DNA of 64,000 bases from Cytobacillus kochii (GCF_020171845.1 NZ_JAIVAM010000015.1:62001-126000); one strand, 5' to 3'; shown: positions 46,845-55,057, counted from the first letter of the stretch. Numbers and translations: made by a program. Notes: generated from the letters alone by a model not told the origin.

Positions 46845-46873
46845 AAAAAGACCTCTTAAAAGAGATCTTTTTT
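46845..46873 (-). terminator. Terminator of dps
   Basis: AAAAGACCTCTT pairs with AAGAGATCTTTT (one mismatch), with T-runs following on the minus strand. Confidence 0.85.
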
Positions 46874-46877
46874 CCGC

Positions 46878-47315
46878 TTATCCTAAAAATGCTTTAAGCA
46901 TCCAGTTATGTTTTTTCACACTCTGTTTAACTGCAATCAGCATATCACCAGTGGCTTCATCTTTCGCTTCATCAGCTAGTTCAATACCTTCTTGTAGTTC
47001 GTCTAACATTTTTTCGAAGTCACTCCATACAGATTGTACCATGTCTCTTGCGTCTTCTTTACCTGTTGCTTCTTCAATTGAAGCCGTATCTAAGCAATCC
47101 TTCATTGTTGCTACAGGATTTCCACCTAAAGCAAGTATTCTTTCCGCTAATTCGTCAATATGGTCATTAGCTTCGTTATATAGTTCTTCAAATTTTTCAT
47201 GTAATACGAAGAAGTTGCTTCCTTTAACATACCAATGGTAGTTATGTAACTTCACATACATTACAGTCCAGTTTGCTACTTGTTTGTTTACTGATTGGAT
47301 TAATTTTTCGCTCAT
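46878..47315 (-). CDS. dps: Dps family DNA-protecting ferritin-like protein
   Basis: A 145-residue Dps/MrgA-type mini-ferritin that oxidises and stores iron in a 12-subunit shell and protects DNA. The inter-subunit ferroxidase residues are visible: NYHWYVKGSNFFVLHEKFEE (His near 31 and 43) and YNEANDHIDELAERILALGG (Asp near 58, Glu near 62). The ATG follows GGAGG; an upstream in-frame start is unlikely. A sigma-B-type promoter lies upstream, consistent with B. subtilis dps being a general-stress gene. Confidence 0.95.
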   Translation of the reverse strand: MSEKLIQSVNKQVANWTVMYVKLHNYHWYVKGSNFFVLHEKFEELYNEANDHIDELAERILALGGNPVATMKDCLDTASIEEATGKEDARDMVQSVWSDFEKMLDELQEGIELADEAKDEATGDMLIAVKQSVKKHNWMLKAFLG

Positions 47316-47338
47316 ATTTATCAACCTCCACTTATAAG

Positions 47339-47363
47339 ATACCCGCTTATCCAATTTTCAAAC
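47339..47363 (-). promoter_or_regulatory. Candidate sigma-B promoter of dps
   Basis: On the minus strand GTTTGA, a 13-base spacer and GGGTAT, close to the sigma-B consensus GTTTAA-N12-15-GGGWAW, 24 bases before the dps ATG. Confidence 0.75.
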
Positions 47364-47450
47364 ACATAACTATCGGATAAGGAAAGATATTTTAGTTCAG
47401 ATTAAAAGAGAGAAATGGTAAAATAGCTTTTGTAAAGGGGGAGACTATTG

Positions 47451-47624
47451 ATGACTTATATTATTGTCATTATGATATCAATTATTATTGTCTTTACAAT
47501 CCTTATTTTAAGTGTAATGACAACATCCAAAGCTTACACATTCAAACATACCGTAGATCCTCTACCTAAACCTCTTTCAGAAGAGGATAAGGCACCCAAT
47601 CAAGAGGACAAGGATATAAAGTAA
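47451..47624 (+). CDS. ytzI: Small membrane protein YtzI-like
   Basis: 57 residues: one N-terminal membrane segment (TYIIVIMISIIIVFTILIL, residues about 2-21) followed by a hydrophilic tail (AYTFKHTVDPLPKPLSEEDK). AAAGGGGGAG precedes the ATG. The KHTVDPLP motif after the membrane segment matches my recollection of YtzI family proteins. It lies between dps (divergent) and cls (13 bases downstream gap to frame), perhaps cotranscribed with cls. Function unknown. Confidence 0.72.
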   Translation: MTYIIVIMISIIIVFTILILSVMTTSKAYTFKHTVDPLPKPLSEEDKAPNQEDKDIK

Positions 47625-47657
47625 CACTAATACTTTTTGAGAGGAATCTGCACTTCT

Positions 47658-49109
47658 ATGGATATTTACTCCATATTTATTGGACTCATTTACCTTTTAA
47701 ATATGATTCTTGCCATTGTCGTTATTTTTCTTGAACGAAAAGATGCCGCATCCACATGGGCATGGTTACTCGTTTTGTTCTTTATCCCGCTACTCGGGTT
47801 TGCCATTTACTTATTATTCGGACAAAACTTCTCTAAAAAGAAGAAAATGTTTCAATGGGAAGATCGTAAGAAAATAGGCATTGATGAAATGCTCAAAATG
47901 CAAATATCAGCGCTTCATAATCGCAGTTTGCCTGCAGAGAATGAGCAGGTTCAAAATCATTATGACCTCATTCATATGCAATTAGTCAATAATGATGCTG
48001 TACTCACGCAAGATAATGATATACAAATGTATACGGATGGCAAAGACAAGTTTGATGCTTTATTTAAAGATATAGAAGGCGCTACTGACCATATCCATCT
48101 TCAATACTATATCTTAAGAAGGGATGCATTAAGCAAAAGGCTAATCACACTTCTGAATAAAAAAGCCCGTGAAGGTGTAAAGGTCCGCATTTTATATGAT
48201 GATTTAGGATCAAGAAGTTTAACCAAACGGTTTTTTAAGAGCTTACGTGAGGCTGGAGGAGAGGTTGAGGCGTTCTTTCCTTCTAAATTCCACTTTATTA
48301 ATTTACGGTTAAATTATCGTAATCATCGCAAGCTAGTGATTATTGATGGCAAAATTGGCTATGTTGGGGGCTTTAATGTTGGAGATGAATACTTAGGTTT
48401 AAATAAGAAATTCGGTTATTGGCGAGATACACATTTAAGGATTGAAGGAAGCGCAGTTTATGCGATACAAACACGCTTTATACTTGACTGGAATCAAGCT
48501 TCTCATCGTCATGATATTCACTATTTACCTGAGTATTATCCCCCTATCACTACTAAGGGGCGTATCCCTATGCAAATTGTAGCAAGTGGACCTGATAACG
48601 AACTCGAACAAATCAAACTTGGTTATATAAAAATGATTATGTCTGCAAAAGAAACCATTCTTATTCAAACTCCTTATTTTATACCTGATGCCAGTGTTGT
48701 TGATGCGCTTAGAATAGCTGTTTTGTCAGGTGTGAATGTAAAAATTATGATTCCTAATAAACCTGACCATATGTTTGTTTATTGGGCTACCTATTCGTAC
48801 ATTGGCGAATTATTAAAACTCGGGGCAAAAGTACTGATTTATGATAATGGCTTTATTCATGCGAAAACAATCGTCATTGATGATGAAATTGCATCTGTTG
48901 GGACAGCCAACATCGATGTTCGAAGCTTTAGACTCAACTTTGAGGTCAATGCCTTTATTTATGACCGCAAGATAGCTGAGGAAGTAGCAGCTAGCTTCTA
49001 TAATGATGTAAGAGTATCACGTAACCTTACATTAGATGATTACAATAACCGTTCCTTTTATATTAAGTTCAAGGAATCTATATCGCGCCTACTATCACCG
49101 ATTCTGTGA
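47658..49109 (+). CDS. cls: Cardiolipin synthase
   Basis: A 483-residue membrane enzyme of the phospholipase D superfamily, condensing two phosphatidylglycerols into cardiolipin and glycerol. Two N-terminal hydrophobic segments (SIFIGLIYLLNMILAIVVIF and WAWLLVLFFIPLLGFAIYLL) are followed by HKD motifs HRKLVIIDGKIGYVGG (about residue 223) and HAKTIVIDDEIASVGTANID (about 402). The ATG used lies 12 bases after GAGAGGA, somewhat long; a TTG 21 bases upstream lacks a ribosome binding site. The stop codon lies within a terminator hairpin. Confidence 0.94.
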   Translation: MDIYSIFIGLIYLLNMILAIVVIFLERKDAASTWAWLLVLFFIPLLGFAIYLLFGQNFSKKKKMFQWEDRKKIGIDEMLKMQISALHNRSLPAENEQVQNHYDLIHMQLVNNDAVLTQDNDIQMYTDGKDKFDALFKDIEGATDHIHLQYYILRRDALSKRLITLLNKKAREGVKVRILYDDLGSRSLTKRFFKSLREAGGEVEAFFPSKFHFINLRLNYRNHRKLVIIDGKIGYVGGFNVGDEYLGLNKKFGYWRDTHLRIEGSAVYAIQTRFILDWNQASHRHDIHYLPEYYPPITTKGRIPMQIVASGPDNELEQIKLGYIKMIMSAKETILIQTPYFIPDASVVDALRIAVLSGVNVKIMIPNKPDHMFVYWATYSYIGELLKLGAKVLIYDNGFIHAKTIVIDDEIASVGTANIDVRSFRLNFEVNAFIYDRKIAEEVAASFYNDVRVSRNLTLDDYNNRSFYIKFKESISRLLSPIL

Positions 49110-49122
49110 GTCGGTGATTTTG
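49094..49122 (+). terminator. Terminator overlapping the cls stop codon
   Basis: ATCACCGA and TCGGTGAT form an 8-bp stem spanning the TGA stop of cls, followed by TTTTGG. Confidence 0.6.
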
Positions 49123-49186
49123 GTATAGATTTATGGACATCGATAACATAAAATAGAAATATATGGATAAAAAAGGAGTCATGTTG

Positions 49187-49528
49187 ATGAAGATAAAGTT
49201 TTGGACTATTTTCCTCATTACCTTTGCCATTGAAACAGGTATCACTTATTTTCTCTCTTCTCAGTTTTCTGTTCGCTTTATTGAAGTCATGTTCTTTACG
49301 GGCATTGTATTTCTTATCACAAGCATTTACTTTTCTGGAGGGCTCTCTTACATCAAGGAGCAACAAGATGCCAAGACTCATGCAGAAACGGGCTTTACAC
49401 CATTTGTAGAACCACCAACTATATTTAGAAGAGGACCATTCTTTATCGCTTCCCTCACTTTTTTTCTTATCGGACTTATATTCTACATCTTACTGCTAAC
49501 TGAAATTATTCCTCCAGGTTCTCTATAA
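49187..49528 (+). CDS. Small polytopic membrane protein, uncharacterised
   Basis: About 113 residues with three hydrophobic segments (FWTIFLITFAIETGITYFL, VMFFTGIVFLITSIYFSGG, FFIASLTFFLIGLIFYILL). The loop between segments 2 and 3 is hydrophilic (KEQQDAKTHAETGFTPFVEP). ATG/TTG/ATG cluster follows AAAAGGAG; the last ATG has the best spacing. No family recognised with confidence. It stands alone after cls, before a 200-base gap and the luxS terminator. Confidence 0.68.
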   Translation: MKIKFWTIFLITFAIETGITYFLSSQFSVRFIEVMFFTGIVFLITSIYFSGGLSYIKEQQDAKTHAETGFTPFVEPPTIFRRGPFFIASLTFFLIGLIFYILLLTEIIPPGSL

Positions 49529-49728
49529 AATCTAGATAAATTTTAATAAAAAATAAAGGTAGAAGGGTAATGACCTGTAATAACTGGAGTGGATATTCTT
49601 TTATACGAGTGACAGATTTAATTTCTCTTCGTCCTTTAGATTTAAAATGGCTCTTGGTTCAGAGAAGGTTTATACTTTCTGTTTGCGTGGGTGAAGTAAC
49701 AAATCACTTCAGTAAAAATAAAAAACCT

Positions 49729-49752
49729 TCCATCAAAAATGATGGAAGGAGA
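49729..49752 (-). terminator. Terminator of luxS
   Basis: CCTTCCATCA and TGATGGAAGG pair perfectly around an A-rich loop; T-run follows on the minus strand. Confidence 0.88.
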
Positions 49753-49757
49753 ACTAT

Positions 49758-50231
49758 TTAAGCAAATACTTGCTTTAATTCTTCTTTTGATTGAGAAAGC
49801 CAATATTTCATTAACTTCTTTGCACCTTCTAGGTCATGTAGCTTCGCTTGACCACATTGTTTTTCATTTGCTGCTGGTATTTCTTCAATTGTTACAGCAT
49901 CCTTCATTGTTGCATCTAAAAGGTCGATAATTTCTTCCACTGTCGGCTCGCCACTTACAACTAAATAGTAGCCAGTCTGACAACCCATTGGCGAGATATC
50001 AATAATATCAAAATGATCATATTTCTCTGCGTGTGTTCGAATGTTAAACGCAAGTAAATGTTCAAGTGTGTGAATAGAATCTGGCTTCATGGCCGCTTTG
50101 TTTGGTTGACAGAAACGAATATCATATTTATTAATCTTTCCGTCTGTTCCTACTTTATGCACGCCACAATGTCTCACATATGGAGCTTTGACAGCGTTAT
50201 GGTCTAATTCAAAACTTTCAACTGATGGCAT
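49758..50231 (-). CDS. luxS: S-ribosylhomocysteine lyase LuxS
   Basis: A 157-residue Fe/Zn enzyme splitting S-ribosylhomocysteine into homocysteine and DPD, the precursor of autoinducer-2, in the activated-methyl cycle. Metal-binding HTLEH (about residues 53-57) with catalytic Glu57, the Cys in [10 protein letters not shown] (about 84) and the third metal ligand Cys near CGQAKLHDL are all present. The ATG with AAAGGAG upstream gives the standard 157 residues; the frame's earlier ATG adds 3. Confidence 0.97.
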   Translation of the reverse strand: MPSVESFELDHNAVKAPYVRHCGVHKVGTDGKINKYDIRFCQPNKAAMKPDSIHTLEHLLAFNIRTHAEKYDHFDIIDISPMGCQTGYYLVVSGEPTVEEIIDLLDATMKDAVTIEEIPAANEKQCGQAKLHDLEGAKKLMKYWLSQSKEELKQVFA

Positions 50232-50383
50232 AAAATACACTCCTTTATCATCATTGCCTTCATTATACTATAATATCCGACTAATTTCATCAACTTTAAA
50301 TACATAGTCAATGATTTGGACTTTTCACCCTATTATATGATATCTTGGTGCTAAAAGAGCAACTTTTTCAAAGGAAGGTTCAT

Positions 50384-50626
50384 ATGTTACAAAAAATCAT
50401 GCTTGGATTTTTTAAATTCTATCAAGTAGCCATTTCACCCATCAAGCCACCTACTTGTCGTTTTTATCCTACTTGTTCCAATTATGGATTAGAGGCCGTT
50501 AAACGGTTTGGTGCAATCAAGGGCGGATATTTGACCATCAAACGAATCTTAAAATGTCACCCATTCCATCCTGGTGGAGTTGATTTCGTGCCAGAAGAAT
50601 GGCCAACTCGCAAACAAAGCAAGTAA
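50384..50626 (+). CDS. yidD: Membrane-protein insertion efficiency factor YidD
   Basis: An 80-residue protein (B. subtilis YtjA) with the family core [19 protein letters not shown] and [15 protein letters not shown]. YidD assists YidC-type membrane insertion at the inner membrane; an amphipathic N-terminus ([15 protein letters not shown]) contacts the membrane. The ATG follows AAGGAAGG; the earlier part of the frame is untranslated. Its stop is one base from that of the convergent ytiB. Confidence 0.93.
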   Translation: MLQKIMLGFFKFYQVAISPIKPPTCRFYPTCSNYGLEAVKRFGAIKGGYLTIKRILKCHPFHPGGVDFVPEEWPTRKQSK

Positions 50627-50627
50627 C

Positions 50628-51191
50628 TTATTTCCTCTCGTATCCATCCACTACTAAGTCCAGTTTGCCTGTACTAGGATCGATGACAAGACCATGTACT
50701 GGTACTGCTGGAATCAGCGGGTGGTTCTTAATCATATCCACACTGTGTGAGACACTGTCCTCTACTTTATTAAAGCCTTCTAACCAGCTCTCAATATCAA
50801 TCCCAGAATAATTCAAAGTAGAAATTGTTTCTTCTGAAATGCCTCTTTCCTTCATATTTTCAATCATTGCATTGGCATTCATTCCACTCATCCCACAATC
50901 ATGGTGGCCGATAACTAATACTTCGTCTGCTTTTAATTGATACAGCGCAACGAGAATACTTCTCATAATACTGCCAAACGGATGACTTACAAGTGCCCCT
51001 GCTGTTTTGACGATTTTTATATCACCATTTTTTACATTTAATGCTTTCGGTAATAGTTCCACTAATCTTGTATCCATACATGTTAAAATAACCATTCGTT
51101 TGTTTGGATATTTCGTTGTGGCATATTCACGATATTGCTCTGTTTCCACAAACTCCTTATTAAATGCTAATACCTCTTGTAAAAGACTCAT
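50628..51191 (-). CDS. ytiB: Beta-class carbonic anhydrase YtiB
   Basis: A 187-residue zinc enzyme interconverting CO2 and bicarbonate. Zinc ligands: Cys in LTCMDTRL (about residue 39), His and Cys in VIGHHDCGMSG (about 96-99), with the catalytic Asp-Arg dyad DTR. It belongs to the short, clade-D-like beta carbonic anhydrases of Firmicutes. The ATG follows GGAGATG at 8 bases. Convergent with yidD, no room for a separate terminator. Confidence 0.92.
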   Translation of the reverse strand: MSLLQEVLAFNKEFVETEQYREYATTKYPNKRMVILTCMDTRLVELLPKALNVKNGDIKIVKTAGALVSHPFGSIMRSILVALYQLKADEVLVIGHHDCGMSGMNANAMIENMKERGISEETISTLNYSGIDIESWLEGFNKVEDSVSHSVDMIKNHPLIPAVPVHGLVIDPSTGKLDLVVDGYERK

Positions 51192-51329
51192 TTTTTTCAT
51201 CTCCACTACGTATATTGTTAAATATGTGTTAAATCGCTTGCTCTTCCTTTATGATACAAAATAGTATCCATTTTAACAAATTTTATACTTGATTTTTGGA
51301 TTTAGTTTTTGTATGATTACATATGTGAA

Positions 51330-51344
51330 TCGGAATGATTACGG
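51330..51344 (+). promoter_or_regulatory. Zur-box candidate 1 upstream of the zinc lipoprotein gene
   Basis: TCGGAATGATTACGG matches the Bacillus Zur core TCGTAATNATTACGA at 13 of 15 positions and is flanked by AA and AT as in the longer consensus. Confidence 0.65.
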
Positions 51345-51359
51345 ATTAATACGAGAAAT

Positions 51360-51380
51360 AAATCGTAACAAATACGATTT
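51360..51380 (+). promoter_or_regulatory. Zur-box candidate 2 upstream of the zinc lipoprotein gene
   Basis: AAATCGTA-ACAAA-TACGATTT, a perfect 8-bp dyad with Zur-box spacing, about 23 bases before the ATG. Confidence 0.75.
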
Positions 51381-51402
51381 GATACATTAAGGGGAGAAAC
51401 CT

Positions 51403-52380
51403 ATGAAGAAATTATTTATTTTACTTATTCCTTTTATTTTCATATTTGCTGCATGCTCAAATTCAACAGCGAGTGACAAGGGGACAACACAATCATCAGA
51501 AGAAGTGTTAACTGTTTATACGACAGTCTACCCATTACAATATTTCACAGAAAGAATCGGTGGAAACCTTGTTGATGTAAAAACTGTTTACCCTCCCGGT
51601 TCTGATGAACATACTTACGAACCTTCACAAAAGGACATGATTAAAATGGCCGATTCTGATTTATTTATCTATTTGGGCCTTGGTTTAGAAGGATTTGTTG
51701 ATCAAGCGAAAGATATCTTAAGTAATGAAGGCGTTAAAATGATTGCCGCTGGGGAACATCTTGCAATAGAAAACACAGAGCAGCACGAACACGATGATCA
51801 TGATCATGAACATGAACACGACCATGATGGTCATAGTCATGATGGTCACGATCATGGCGATGTTGACCCACATGTTTGGATCGATCCAGTATACGGACAG
51901 CAATTAGCAGAAGAAATCAAAACACAATTAATTACTGCCCTTCCAGAGCATGAAGAAGAATTTACTGCAAACTTTGATCAACTAAATGAAGAACTTAATG
52001 AATTAAATGATAAATTTACTTCAATGGTTGAAAATGCAGACAAAAATAAATTCATCGTTTCTCATGCAGCCTATGGTTATTGGGAATCGCGTTATGGATT
52101 AGAACAAATAAGTGTGGCCGGGCTTAGCACATCTAGTGAACCCTCCCAAAAACAATTACAGAATATTATTCAAACAGCAAATGAAAATACATTAGACACG
52201 ATTTATTTCGAACAAAATGTTAGCTCTAAATTAACTGAAATCGTTCAATCTGAAATTGGTGCCGAGAGCTTACAGCTTCATAATCTTGCTGTCTTAACTG
52301 AAGCAGATATTAATGAAGGAGAAAACTATTTTACATTAATGGAAAGAAATATTGATAACCTGGAAAAAGGTTTAAACTAA
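51403..52380 (+). CDS. Zinc-binding ABC importer lipoprotein (AdcA/ZnuA family)
   Basis: 325 residues: a lipoprotein signal with lipobox FIFAACS (Cys about 17) and a cluster A-I metal-binding fold. The His-rich loop near residues 126-150 (EHDDHDHEHEHDHDGHSHDG) is typical of ZnuA/AdcA zinc receptors; ligand histidines include DEHTYEPSQ, DPHVWIDP and VSHAAYGYW. Two Zur boxes upstream imply zinc-starvation induction. No cognate permease or ATPase is adjacent, so those subunits must be elsewhere. GGGGAG precedes the ATG. Confidence 0.92.
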   Translation: MKKLFILLIPFIFIFAACSNSTASDKGTTQSSEEVLTVYTTVYPLQYFTERIGGNLVDVKTVYPPGSDEHTYEPSQKDMIKMADSDLFIYLGLGLEGFVDQAKDILSNEGVKMIAAGEHLAIENTEQHEHDDHDHEHEHDHDGHSHDGHDHGDVDPHVWIDPVYGQQLAEEIKTQLITALPEHEEEFTANFDQLNEELNELNDKFTSMVENADKNKFIVSHAAYGYWESRYGLEQISVAGLSTSSEPSQKQLQNIIQTANENTLDTIYFEQNVSSKLTEIVQSEIGAESLQLHNLAVLTEADINEGENYFTLMERNIDNLEKGLN

Positions 52381-52387
52381 TTAATCG

Positions 52388-52428
52388 TAGGACCAGAGCA
52401 AATGAATGCTTTGGTTCTTATTTTTTTT
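52388..52428 (+). terminator. Terminator of the zinc lipoprotein gene
   Basis: AGGACCAGAGCA pairs with TGCTTTGGTTCT through several G-T pairs, followed by a TTATTTTTTT run. Confidence 0.8.
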
Positions 52429-52633
52429 AAAAGATATCGTATATAGGTTCCGGACTAATAAGCACATCTGATGGGCATCTCAAGCTTTACAATTGAATCA
52501 GAAAAGTCGTTAGTGATAATTAGTTTACTCTCCCTTTATTTGAAAAAACTTATGATTATATCATCAGCCAATTATGGTAAGAATAGTGATGATGGCGAAA
52601 TCCATCTGAAGATTTTTCTAAAAGGAAGTGAAA

Positions 52634-52786
52634 ATGATGGCAAAAGATGTATTATGTGAAGTCAATAATTGTACTTTCTGGGAAAAAGGCAATCTATGTG
52701 GTGCTGATCAAATTTATGTAGTCAGCCATCGAGACCAGGCATCTACGAGCAAGGAAACTGACTGTAAAACGTTTGAACCTCAATAA
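52634..52786 (+). CDS. DUF1540-type small cysteine-rich protein
   Basis: A 50-residue protein, too short for usual ORF cut-offs. Four cysteines at residues 8, 13, 22 and 44 follow the DUF1540 pattern: VLCEVNNCTFWEKGNLCGA and ETDCKTFEP. The domain is thought to bind a metal ion and may be spore-related. AAAGGAAGTG precedes an ATGATG pair. A good terminator follows. It probably has its own promoter in the preceding 200 bases, which holds no other credible gene. Confidence 0.85.
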   Translation: MMAKDVLCEVNNCTFWEKGNLCGADQIYVVSHRDQASTSKETDCKTFEPQ

Positions 52787-52798
52787 GAAATAGCCTAT

Positions 52799-52848
52799 AG
52801 ACGCTTTTATATGTAATTTCCGTACATATAAAGGCGTCTTCCTTTTTC
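52799..52848 (+). terminator. Terminator of the DUF1540 gene
   Basis: AGACGCTTTTATATGTA pairs with TACATATAAAGGCGTCT, then TTCCTTTTTC. Confidence 0.85.
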
Positions 52849-52863
52849 TAAAAAAAATAATTA

Positions 52864-52892
52864 TTGCTATTTTTCAAATAGCATTATATACT
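52864..52892 (+). promoter_or_regulatory. Sigma-A promoter of the 25-codon unit
   Basis: TTGCTA, a 17-base spacer and TATACT; the start point would fall about 24 bases before the small ORF. Confidence 0.7.
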
Positions 52893-52922
52893 AAAGCTAC
52901 TAAATATTGAAAGTGGGTGAGC

Positions 52923-53000
52923 ATGATGAATCTAATTAACTTTTTCATACCGAAGCAATTAAAGTTTTCATATTTATCATGCTCATTGGAAATAGGTTAA
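52923..53000 (+). CDS. Candidate 25-residue peptide or small RNA unit
   Basis: A 26-codon frame (MMNLINFFIPKQLKFSYL...EIG) preceded by GTGGGTGAGC and bounded by its own promoter and terminator, making an about 175-base transcript. The peptide is partly hydrophobic with two lysines and one cysteine, no known family. It could be a small protein, a leader, or incidental inside a regulatory RNA. Coding status is uncertain; the transcription unit is better supported than the peptide. Confidence 0.5.
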   Translation: MMNLINFFIPKQLKFSYLSCSLEIG

Positions 53001-53036
53001 TACCCTATTATTCATTTCTTTCATTTATGTGCGGAT

Positions 53037-53078
53037 AAACCTTATGATCCTTTAATTGCGGGTCATAAGGTTTTTTAT
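53037..53078 (+). terminator. Terminator of the 25-codon unit
   Basis: AAACCTTATGATCC pairs with GGGTCATAAGGTTT (one G-T pair) across a 9-base loop, followed by six T's. Confidence 0.9.
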
Positions 53079-53104
53079 TTATCACAAAAATGGAGGAAAT
53101 GAAT

Positions 53105-54097
53105 GTGAAAAAAAACAATGAAAAACAACTCATCGGGCGAATTGCTATCGCCTATAACCATATGTACAAAATATTGACAAAAGAGCAAACTTTTTTACCC
53201 GCTAGCCTCCCTGGCAATTATCACTTTCATGTTCAACATGAGGCGGACTATCCAACGGTTGGTGATTGGGTTGTCTTTCACCAATTACCAAATGAAGATA
53301 AAGCAATGATCAAAGAAGTTTTACCACGAACGAGCAAGTTTTCAAGAAAAACTGCCGGTGTTGCTGTGAAGGAACAAATTATCGCTACCAACATTGATTA
53401 TTTATTCATTGTTACAAGCATGAATGAAGATTTTAATATAGCAAGAATCGAGCGCTATTTAGTAGCAGCACAACATTCTGGAGCTTTACCGATTATTGTC
53501 TTAACAAAAGCTGATCTTTGTGAAGATAAAGGATGGATTTTAGATCAATTATTACTACTTGGCGTCGACTTCACATTGGTTAGCATGTTTCAACCCGAAT
53601 CTGTAGAGGTCATCAAAGATTACTTAATTGGAGGCAAAACTGGTACATTTGTGGGATCATCAGGTGTCGGAAAATCTACACTTATTAACTTACTAACGAA
53701 TGAGGATCGGATGAAGGTGGGCAATATTCGTGAAGATGATCAGAAAGGTCGTCACACCACAACCCATAGAGAATTAATTCAATTAGGTGATGGATATATC
53801 ATCGATACCCCAGGAATGCGTGAATTTCAACTTTGGGAAGATGATATAAATTTAGGGGAGAGCTTTACAGATATTCAAGCACTAAGTGAGCAATGTAAAT
53901 TTAGAAACTGCTCTCATCATAAAGAAGTGGGTTGTGCCGTACAACAAGCAATTGTTGAGGGTAAAATAACTGAGAAGAGGCTTAGTAGCTACTTTAAACT
54001 AGAACGAGAGTTAATCATGCTCGAAAAACGCCGTGCGAAACAAGAAAAGAAACGTATAAAAACAACGAATAAGAAAAAGAGTGCACGTTATGAGTGA
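53105..54097 (+). CDS. RsgA-like circularly permuted GTPase
   Basis: A 330-residue GTPase of the RsgA (YjeQ) family: OB-fold (about 1-75), then permuted G-motifs TKAD (G4) before GSSGVGKST (G1) and DTPGMREF (G3), and a C-terminal zinc knuckle with Cys/His in CKFRNCSHHKEVGC. RsgA checks late 30S ribosome assembly. This looks like the second, shorter paralogue present in many Firmicutes beside YloQ, which is usually next to prkC; here it is next to an acetyltransferase. GTG start after GGAGG. The frame extends 15 bases further upstream. Confidence 0.85.
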   Translation: MKKNNEKQLIGRIAIAYNHMYKILTKEQTFLPASLPGNYHFHVQHEADYPTVGDWVVFHQLPNEDKAMIKEVLPRTSKFSRKTAGVAVKEQIIATNIDYLFIVTSMNEDFNIARIERYLVAAQHSGALPIIVLTKADLCEDKGWILDQLLLLGVDFTLVSMFQPESVEVIKDYLIGGKTGTFVGSSGVGKSTLINLLTNEDRMKVGNIREDDQKGRHTTTHRELIQLGDGYIIDTPGMREFQLWEDDINLGESFTDIQALSEQCKFRNCSHHKEVGCAVQQAIVEGKITEKRLSSYFKLERELIMLEKRRAKQEKKRIKTTNKKKSARYE

Positions 54098-54542
54098 CAT
54101 TCATTTAACGGCAATCACAAAAGAGAATTGGTATGAAGTGGCATCATTACATGTTACAACAGAGCAGAGTAAATTTGTGGAAAGTAATGCTATCTCTATC
54201 ATTCAACAACAGTATGAACCTTCTTTACAAACCTATGCGATTACAGTAAATCAGCAAATCATTGGCTTTGTTATGTATAACCGTCAGCTAGAAGAACTGA
54301 ATGGTTATTGGATTTATCGTATTATGATTTGCGATAGTCATCAACAAAAGGGATATGCCAAGCAAGCATTAAAACTTATCATGACAGAAATGAAACAATT
54401 AGCTAGAAAACCCCTTATTATTGCAGGTATTCATCGTGAGAATCATGCTAGTATTGCTCTGTTTAAAGCGGTGGGCTTTATTGATAGTGGACATCATTTT
54501 GGCAAAGAAACGGCTTATATTTTGCCCATAAACGAATACTAG
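54090..54542 (+). CDS. GNAT acetyltransferase (BltD/spermidine-type)
   Basis: A 150-residue GNAT protein resembling spermidine acetyltransferase BltD in length and pattern: an N-terminal VTTEQSKFVESNAISI segment and the acetyl-CoA loop HQQKGYAKQALKLI. IHRENHASIALFKAVGF completes the fold. Starts at an ATG inside the RsgA-like gene, overlapping its end by 8 bases, so likely coupled. Substrate (polyamine?) is inferred from pattern only. Confidence 0.8.
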   Translation: MSDIHLTAITKENWYEVASLHVTTEQSKFVESNAISIIQQQYEPSLQTYAITVNQQIIGFVMYNRQLEELNGYWIYRIMICDSHQQKGYAKQALKLIMTEMKQLARKPLIIAGIHRENHASIALFKAVGFIDSGHHFGKETAYILPINEY

Positions 54543-54580
54543 CTTTTGCATAAAGTAAAAATTCATTAGGAGGAAGATGA

Positions 54581-55057
54581 ATGACTGAGGCGAGAGAAGT
54601 ATTATTAGATCAGTTAGCCGCAAATGCAGATGATCCTAGTTGGTATACCCCCTTCTTGCAAACGGTTGATGAAATTAGTGAAGAAGAAGCGTTTATAAAG
54701 CCAAACGATAAAAGTCACAGCATAGCCGAAATAACACAACATCTCATTTACTGGAATGAAGTTTGGCATATTCGCTTTAAAGAAAAAAATGTTGGGGCAG
54801 TTCAACGAATCGAAAATAATGATTGGAGCTTTTTCGTTCCTAAAGGAAAAAGCTTTTCAGATTTAAAAGCTTCACTCTTAGTTAAGTTAAAACACTGGCA
54901 AAAACTCCTAACAACCAATGAATTATTGGATCAACATGTCGAAGGGTTTCCTGTTACAGCCCAGTGGTGGGCAATCATTGCCAATGTCACTTCACACAAC
55001 GCTTACCATATAGGGCAGATAGCTTATTTGAAGAAATTAATCAAGTCATCTCATTAG
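54581..55057 (+). CDS. DinB-family four-helix protein
   Basis: A 158-residue DinB/YfiT-like helical bundle with metal-binding histidines in EITQHLIYWNEVWH and VTSHNAYHIGQIAYLKK (H-x3-H). This family includes bacillithiol-dependent transferases and many uncharacterised proteins. AGGAGG precedes the ATG. It lies 38 bases after the GNAT gene and may share its transcript. No specific reaction can be named. Confidence 0.85.
   Translation: MTEAREVLLDQLAANADDPSWYTPFLQTVDEISEEEAFIKPNDKSHSIAEITQHLIYWNEVWHIRFKEKNVGAVQRIENNDWSFFVPKGKSFSDLKASLLVKLKHWQKLLTTNELLDQHVEGFPVTAQWWAIIANVTSHNAYHIGQIAYLKKLIKSSH

Noticed and set aside
49570-49761. 63-codon plus-strand frame before luxS
   Set aside because: No ribosome binding site; it runs through the luxS terminator.
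52471-52659. 62-codon plus-strand frame
   Set aside because: No ribosome binding site, no family pattern, and its end overlaps the clear DUF1540 gene in another frame.
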